Part shown: positions 6,839-8,598 of the stretch, in pieces
How positions within the stretch are numbered: the stretch's first letter is position 1
How the letters are laid out: every line of letters starts with the position of its first letter
Source: Clostridia bacterium
Lineage (GTDB): Bacteria; Bacillota; Clostridia; UMGS1810
Assembly (NCBI GenBank): GCA_017629325.1
Contig: JAGBXL010000031.1
Location: 1-8,598, forward strand
Direction: 5' to 3'
Length of the DNA stretch: 8,598 nucleotides
Notes under the pieces: model-generated
Databases searched by the model: none
What the model was told of the DNA's origin: nothing
What the model saw: only the letters and a program-made list of their open reading frames with translations
Translations under genes and position numbers: made by a program

Positions 6839-6879
6839 GCGAGAGCTGCCCGTTTGTTTTGGGTACTCTCGCTTTTTTT
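6839..6879 (+). terminator. Rho-independent terminator of the acyl-CoA synthetase gene
   Basis: GCGAGAG (6839-6845) pairs with CTCTCGC (6866-6872). After a small internal loop, GCCC (6848-6851) pairs with GGGT (6861-6864). Seven T follow (6873-6879). It begins 10 nt after the stop codon. Confidence 0.93.
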
Positions 6880-6923
6880 AAAATATAATGCTGTTAAAAG
6901 AGATAATTTATCATATTTCCGAA

Positions 6924-6952
6924 TTGCACCTTTTGTTGTTGTGTGGTATAAT
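6924..6952 (+). promoter_or_regulatory. Possible promoter at the left edge of the hairpin array
   Basis: TTGCAC (6924-6929) and a perfect TATAAT (6947-6952) are 17 bp apart. If active it would transcribe the tandem-hairpin repeat and perhaps the small genes beyond. The TATAAT is also part of a possible terminal inverted repeat (GGTATAAT), so it may not be a promoter at all. Confidence 0.45.
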
Positions 6953-7071
6953 GAGTTTGCAAAGCAAACTCAACTTCACTTTTGCTTTTTGTAAAAACTT
7001 CATTGCGTATGCAACTTCACTTTGAACTTTGGTTCAAAATTTCACAAAACAAAAGGCAGCTAAATTATACC
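6929..7071. repeat. Tandem-hairpin repeat: four hairpins separated by a 7-nt unit
   Basis: Four short palindromes of different sequence alternate with a near-constant 7-mer. H1 GAGTTTGC-AAA-GCAAACTC (6953-6971); H2 TTTTGC-TTTTT-GTAAAA (6980-6996); H3 TGC-GTAT-GCA (7004-7013); H4 TTTGAAC-TTTG-GTTCAAA (7021-7038). The spacers are ACTTCAC (6973-6979), ACTTCAT (6997-7003), ACTTCAC (7014-7020) and ATTTCAC (7039-7045). The block is enclosed by CCTTTTGTTGTTGTG (6929-6943) against CACAAAACAAAAGG (7043-7056) and by GGTATAAT (6945-6952) against ATTATACC (7064-7071). No protein frame explains it. It resembles a MITE-like or structured-RNA repeat; its function is unknown. Confidence 0.7.
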
Positions 7072-7156
7072 GTCTTTATAAAGTTTGAGATGTAATGGAT
7101 AAAATAGCCTTCCCCTTGAGGGGAAGGGGGACCGCTTGCGGTGGATGAGGTGGAAA
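7064..7156 (+). repeat. 93-bp direct repeat, copy 1
   Basis: It matches 7858-7950 at 91 of 93 positions (by eye), differing at position 8 (C/A) and at the T/A just before AGCC. The first 42 bp hold ATTATACCGTCTTTATA and a short tail; the remainder is the left end of the palindromic element. The identity therefore extends outside the inverted-repeat end, so the boundary of the mobile unit or of a segmental duplication is uncertain. Confidence 0.9.
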
Positions 7157-7228
7157 AGGATAACGATTGCTTTGCAATCTACACCTCACCACCGCCTACG
7201 GCGGAGCCTCTCGAAAAGCGAGAAGCCT
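7106..7228. mobile_element. MITE-like palindromic element, about 123 bp
   Basis: A non-coding element with inverted ends. From the left: terminal hairpin CCTTCCCC-TTGA-GGGGAAGG (7108-7127), subterminal hairpin CCGC-TT-GCGG (7132-7141), then GAGGTG (7147-7152). The right end mirrors this: CACCTC (7182-7187), CCGCCTACGGCGG (7192-7204), and a terminal hairpin around CTCG/CGAG (7210-7222) ending AAGCCT. Across the element GCGGTGG (7138-7144) pairs with CCACCGC (7189-7195), and GATTGC-TTT-GCAATC (7165-7179) forms the apex, so the whole unit can fold into one branched hairpin. Its left end is almost identical to that of the DUF559 element at 7900, which suggests a non-autonomous relative. Confidence 0.75.
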
Positions 7229-7245
7229 TTGAAAGGAGCACAGTT

Positions 7246-7326
7246 ATGAATTTTACTACTTGGTTTGTAATTGCCATTGCAATAATAGTTCCAGTAGCAA
7301 CATTTATTTTTCACAATAAGGAATAA
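7246..7326 (+). CDS. 26-aa single-TM peptide
   Basis: ATG 7246 has a strong ribosome site AAAGGAG (7232-7238), 7 nt upstream. The product MNFTTWFVIAIAIIVPVATF-IFHNKE is essentially one transmembrane helix with a short basic tail. It begins 17 bp after the MITE's right end. The frame is open back to a GTG at 7141 inside the MITE (giving MDEVEKD...), but the SD favours 7246. I do not recognise the family. Small hydrophobic peptides of this size include type I toxins and small membrane regulators, but nothing here decides. A chance frame is possible; the SD and clean helix argue for a real gene. Confidence 0.5.
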   Translation: MNFTTWFVIAIAIIVPVATFIFHNKE

Positions 7327-7394
7327 TTTTTGCTCTTAACTTGATACGAAGATGTTGTTGAAAACATTGGCATCCAGATTATACAGTCTTTATA
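7322..7394 (+). repeat. Post-ORF / promoter-like repeat module, copy 2
   Basis: It starts at the stop codon of the 26-aa peptide and aligns with 7801-7874: AATAATTTTT, TCTTAAC, a variable middle sharing ATACGA, then TTG-R-Y-ATC and an identical 17-mer ATTATACAGTCTTTATA (7378-7394). TTGGCA (7367-7372) and TATAGT (7391-7396), 18 bp apart, could be a promoter for the next gene. CTTTA-TAG-TAAAG forms a small dyad at its end. Copy 1 of the 17-mer is at 7064-7080. Confidence 0.6.
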
Positions 7395-7431
7395 GTAAAG
7401 AGCGTTGAATAATGTCGAAAGAAGGAAGTAT

Positions 7432-7794
7432 ATGAAAAATAACATAACAAAAGCACTGTTAATTTTAGGATATTGCCTGCCTTTTGTGTTTTTAGCAATG
7501 AACGAGGATGCGACTACAGGTACACTATGGTTCTATCTTATTATGATAGTTGGCTTCAGTGTTTTGTGCTTTGGATGTATAAACACAAAAAATTCTTCGA
7601 TAGTAGTTGTTGGCAATATATTAAGCTTTGTTTCATCGTGCATTTTTGCGTGGCTTTTTCAAACAGAAAAATGGGAATACTACTTTAAGCCTTTCTTGCC
7701 AAATCAACTTATTATATTTGAAACTATACTTGCCTTTCTTATTCAAATTATATTTGTTATACATTATGCAAGAAAAGAAAGTAACAAAGCATAG
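7432..7794 (+). CDS. Small four-TM membrane protein of unknown function
   Basis: 120 aa, starting MKNNITKALLILGYCLPFVF. Four hydrophobic segments are apparent: about residues 7-22, 31-50, 57-76 and 92-112. A hydrophilic stretch (QTEKWEYYFKPF) precedes TM4 and a basic tail (HYARKESNKA) ends the protein. ATG 7432 has AAGG (7422-7425) 6 nt upstream; a further upstream TTG at 7405 would add MNNVERRKY and lacks a good site. No catalytic motif or known domain is recognised. It lies between two copies of the 17-mer module in an accessory region, so it is probably a lineage-specific cargo gene. Coding status is likely, given length, SD and coherent topology. Confidence 0.75.
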   Translation: MKNNITKALLILGYCLPFVFLAMNEDATTGTLWFYLIMIVGFSVLCFGCINTKNSSIVVVGNILSFVSSCIFAWLFQTEKWEYYFKPFLPNQLIIFETILAFLIQIIFVIHYARKESNKA

Positions 7795-7800
7795 AAATAA

Positions 7801-7874
7801 AATAATTTTTCAGTCTTAACATAATACGAGAACTATCACAAAATAATTGATATCTATATTATACAGTCTTTATA
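7801..7874 (+). repeat. Post-ORF / promoter-like repeat module, copy 3
   Basis: It follows the membrane-protein stop by 6 bp and aligns with 7322-7394, ending in ATTATACAGTCTTTATA (7858-7874). TTGATA (7847-7852), 18 bp, TATAAA (7871-7876) could be the promoter of the DUF559 gene. The 3' half is the perfect dyad CTTTATAAAG (7868-7877), a possible operator core. Confidence 0.6.
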
Positions 7875-7950
7875 AAGTTTGAGATGTAATGGATAAAAAA
7901 GCCTTCCCCTTGAGGGGAAGGGGGACCGCTTGCGGTGGATGAGGTGGAAA
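7858..7950 (+). repeat. 93-bp direct repeat, copy 2
   Basis: Near-identical partner of 7064-7156. The two copies are 794 bp apart in the same orientation and bracket the MITE interior, the 26-aa peptide and the membrane protein. Homologous recombination between them would delete exactly that cargo. Identity ends where this copy becomes ATGAATAC, the DUF559 start, and the other becomes AGGATAAC. Confidence 0.9.
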
Positions 7951-8340
7951 TGAATACAACAAACAATTCAAAATTAACAGGTAATGCAAAAACTTTAAGA
8001 AAGAATATGACAAAAGAAGAAAGACATATTTGGTATGATTTCTTAAAAACTTTACCTGTAACTGTCAACAGACAAAAGGTAATTGGTAAGTATATTGTTG
8101 ATTTCTATATTGCATCATCTAAAATTGTTATCGAACTTGATGGTTCACAACATTATGAAGATAGTGGCATAGAAAGTGATGCAAAGAAGGATGAGTTTTT
8201 AAATTCCTTAGGTATCAAAGTATTAAGATATTCAAATTTGGATGTTAATCAAAGATTTGAGAGCGTATGTCAGGATATACTGAATAATATTAACACCTCA
8301 TCAGTCACTTCGTAACAGCTTCCCCTCAAGGGGAAGCCTT
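7900..8340. mobile_element. DUF559-carrying palindrome-ended element, about 440 bp
   Basis: A single gene sits between inverted ends. Left: terminal hairpin CCTTCCCC-TTGA-GGGGAAGG (7902-7921), subterminal CCGC-TT-GCGG (7926-7935), then GAGGTG (7941-7946). Right: CACCTC (8294-8299), a small GTCAC/GTAAC dyad (8303-8315), then terminal hairpin GCTTCCCC-TCAA-GGGGAAGC (8318-8337). Read inward from each side the order is the same as in the MITE at 7106-7228. Flanks are TAATGG-ATAAAAA on the left and TAACGGGAATAAAAA on the right, possibly a decayed target duplication. No recognised transposase is present; the DUF559 protein is the only candidate for mobilisation. The left boundary may lie further out because the 42 bp before it are also repeated. 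Confidence 0.65.
7950..8315 (+). CDS. DUF559 (Vsr/PD-(D/E)XK-like) endonuclease-domain protein
   Basis: 121 aa, family-typical length for DUF559, a restriction-endonuclease-fold family related to very-short-patch repair nucleases. Visible hallmarks are AKTLRKNMTKEERHIWYDFL (residues 13-32), the QKVIGKYIVDFYI strand with Asp51, and the IELDGSQHYE block with Glu62, Asp64 and His68, then KVLRYSN and a C-terminal helix. The putative PD-(D/E)XK residues are intact. Start ATG 7950 is preferred: GAGGTGG of the element's left end (7941-7947) acts as ribosome site. An in-frame GTG at 7935 would add MDEVE. The last residues (NTSSVTS) and the stop are encoded by the right end. Its role is unproven; nuclease activity and a part in moving the palindromic elements are inferences. 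Confidence 0.88.
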   Translation: MNTTNNSKLTGNAKTLRKNMTKEERHIWYDFLKTLPVTVNRQKVIGKYIVDFYIASSKIVIELDGSQHYEDSGIESDAKKDEFLNSLGIKVLRYSNLDVNQRFESVCQDILNNINTSSVTS

Positions 8341-8343
8341 TAA

Positions 8344-8368
8344 CGGGAATAAAAATTTTTTATCCCCG
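8344..8368. repeat. Hairpin after the DUF559 element
   Basis: CGGG (8344-8347) pairs with CCCG (8365-8368). After an A-C mismatch, ATAAAA pairs with TTTTAT, leaving a very small loop. The A/T-rich inner stem makes a poor classical terminator and no T-tract follows. It might end DUF559 transcription or be part of the element's flank (TAACGGGAATAAAAA). Confidence 0.35.
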
Positions 8369-8370
8369 AC

Positions 8371-8408
8371 TTGACAAAATCATATAATGATTTCATCGAA
8401 GATGAAAT
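8371..8408 (+). promoter_or_regulatory. Promoter-like boxes and dyad upstream of sbcD
   Basis: TTGACA (8371-8376) and TATAAT (8383-8388) are both perfect but only 6 bp apart, too close to work together. A 17-bp partner is not seen for either. Immediately after is a perfect dyad ATTTCATC-GAA-GATGAAAT (8390-8408) that would lie in the leader. Either only one box is used or the promoter was altered. Confidence 0.35.
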
Positions 8409-8431
8409 AGGCAAAGTAGAGGTATAAAATT

Positions 8432-8598
8432 ATGAAATTCATTCACCTTTCCGACCTTCACCTCGGAAAAAGAATAAGCGAATATTCAATGCTGGAAGAC
8501 CAGGAATATATATTAACCAAAATTATAAATGATACAATTTTACCATTTTACGATATCCTCTTACAGAATACCCTCTCTTTTGAGCTTCTCTCTCTTGA
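8432..8598 (+). CDS. sbcD: Exonuclease SbcCD subunit D, N-terminal fragment (runs off window)
   Basis: SbcD is the Mn2+-dependent metallophosphoesterase subunit of the SbcCD complex, which cleaves DNA hairpins and processes double-strand ends. The start MKFIHLSDLHLGKRISEYSM is the standard SbcD N terminus. DLH is the first metal-binding motif (Asp8, His10), and LEDQEYILTKIIN continues the family pattern. GAGG (8419-8422) lies 9 nt before ATG 8432. After about residue 33 the translation (DTILPFYDILLQ...) no longer looks like SbcD; the expected I-I-D-E...P-D...GDVYD region is missing. The frame stays open to the last base. This may be a contig-end chimera, an insertion or a real divergence. Only 55 codons are visible. 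Confidence 0.75.
   Translation, partial: MKFIHLSDLHLGKRISEYSMLEDQEYILTKIINDTILPFYDILLQNTLSFELLSL

Noticed and set aside
6953..7045. CRISPR array
   Set aside because: The constant unit is only 7 nt, the variable parts are palindromes, and no cas genes are present.
7141..7245. 61-aa protein starting at GTG 7141 in the MITE
   Set aside because: Most of it is translated inverted repeat; the strong SD just before ATG 7246 indicates the 26-aa form.
7405..7434. TTG 7405 start for the four-TM protein
   Set aside because: Poor upstream site, and the added residues (MNNVERRKY) overlap the promoter module; ATG 7432 has AAGG at good spacing.
7064..7874. Integron attC sites or a tyrosine-recombinase cassette array
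   Set aside because: No integrase, no R/L core pair (GTTRRRY/RYYYAAC) and only three short conserved 17-mers; the module looks more like a promoter/operator.
7859..8068. Minus-strand frame over the DUF559 element
   Set aside because: It lies opposite the recognised DUF559 domain and includes translated hairpin ends.

Overview
The window looks like chromosome from a spore-forming Bacillota of class Clostridia, probably an uncultured gut-type lineage. The signs are a spoVAC-spoVAD-spoVAE operon without spoVAA/AB, strong AGGAGG-type ribosome sites, AT-rich spacers with near-consensus sigma-A promoters (TTGACA-17-TATAAT), a T-box leader, and MITE-like palindromic repeats of a kind common in Clostridia. 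Genus cannot be fixed from the sequence.

Layout. (1) 1-2214, minus strand: spoVA operon for dipicolinate uptake into the forespore, read spoVAC > spoVAD > spoVAE, possibly led by an overlapping 50-codon single-TM ORF. (2) 2379-2557, plus: tRNA-Leu(GAG) with its own consensus promoter and a strong terminator. (3) 2706-4131, plus: MATE-family efflux transporter with its own promoter. (4) 4148-6879, plus: a complete T-box leader, specifier best read as AUC (Ile), controlling a three-domain protein (XRE helix-turn-helix, cupin, AMP-forming acyl-CoA synthetase), closed by a terminator. (5) 6924-8340: accessory mosaic with a tandem-hairpin repeat, a roughly 123-bp MITE, a 26-aa membrane peptide, a 120-aa membrane protein, and a roughly 440-bp element in which a DUF559 nuclease-like gene lies between inverted, hairpin-bearing ends related to the MITE. 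Three copies of the module ATTATAC-N-GTCTTTATA precede the three cassettes. (6) 8432-8598, plus: start of sbcD, cut by the window end and unlike SbcD after about residue 33.

Two things stand out. An isoleucine-sensing T-box in front of an acyl-CoA synthetase suggests salvage of branched or short acids (for example 2-methylbutyrate or propionate) as isoleucine precursors through acyl-CoA reductive carboxylation. The XRE-cupin part could add a second layer of sensing. Separately, the DUF559 gene and MITE share end architecture (terminal hairpin, subterminal hairpin, inward GAGGTG), so they may form an autonomous/non-autonomous pair comparable in logic to RAYT/REP or IS/MITE systems. Both are inferences from this single window.
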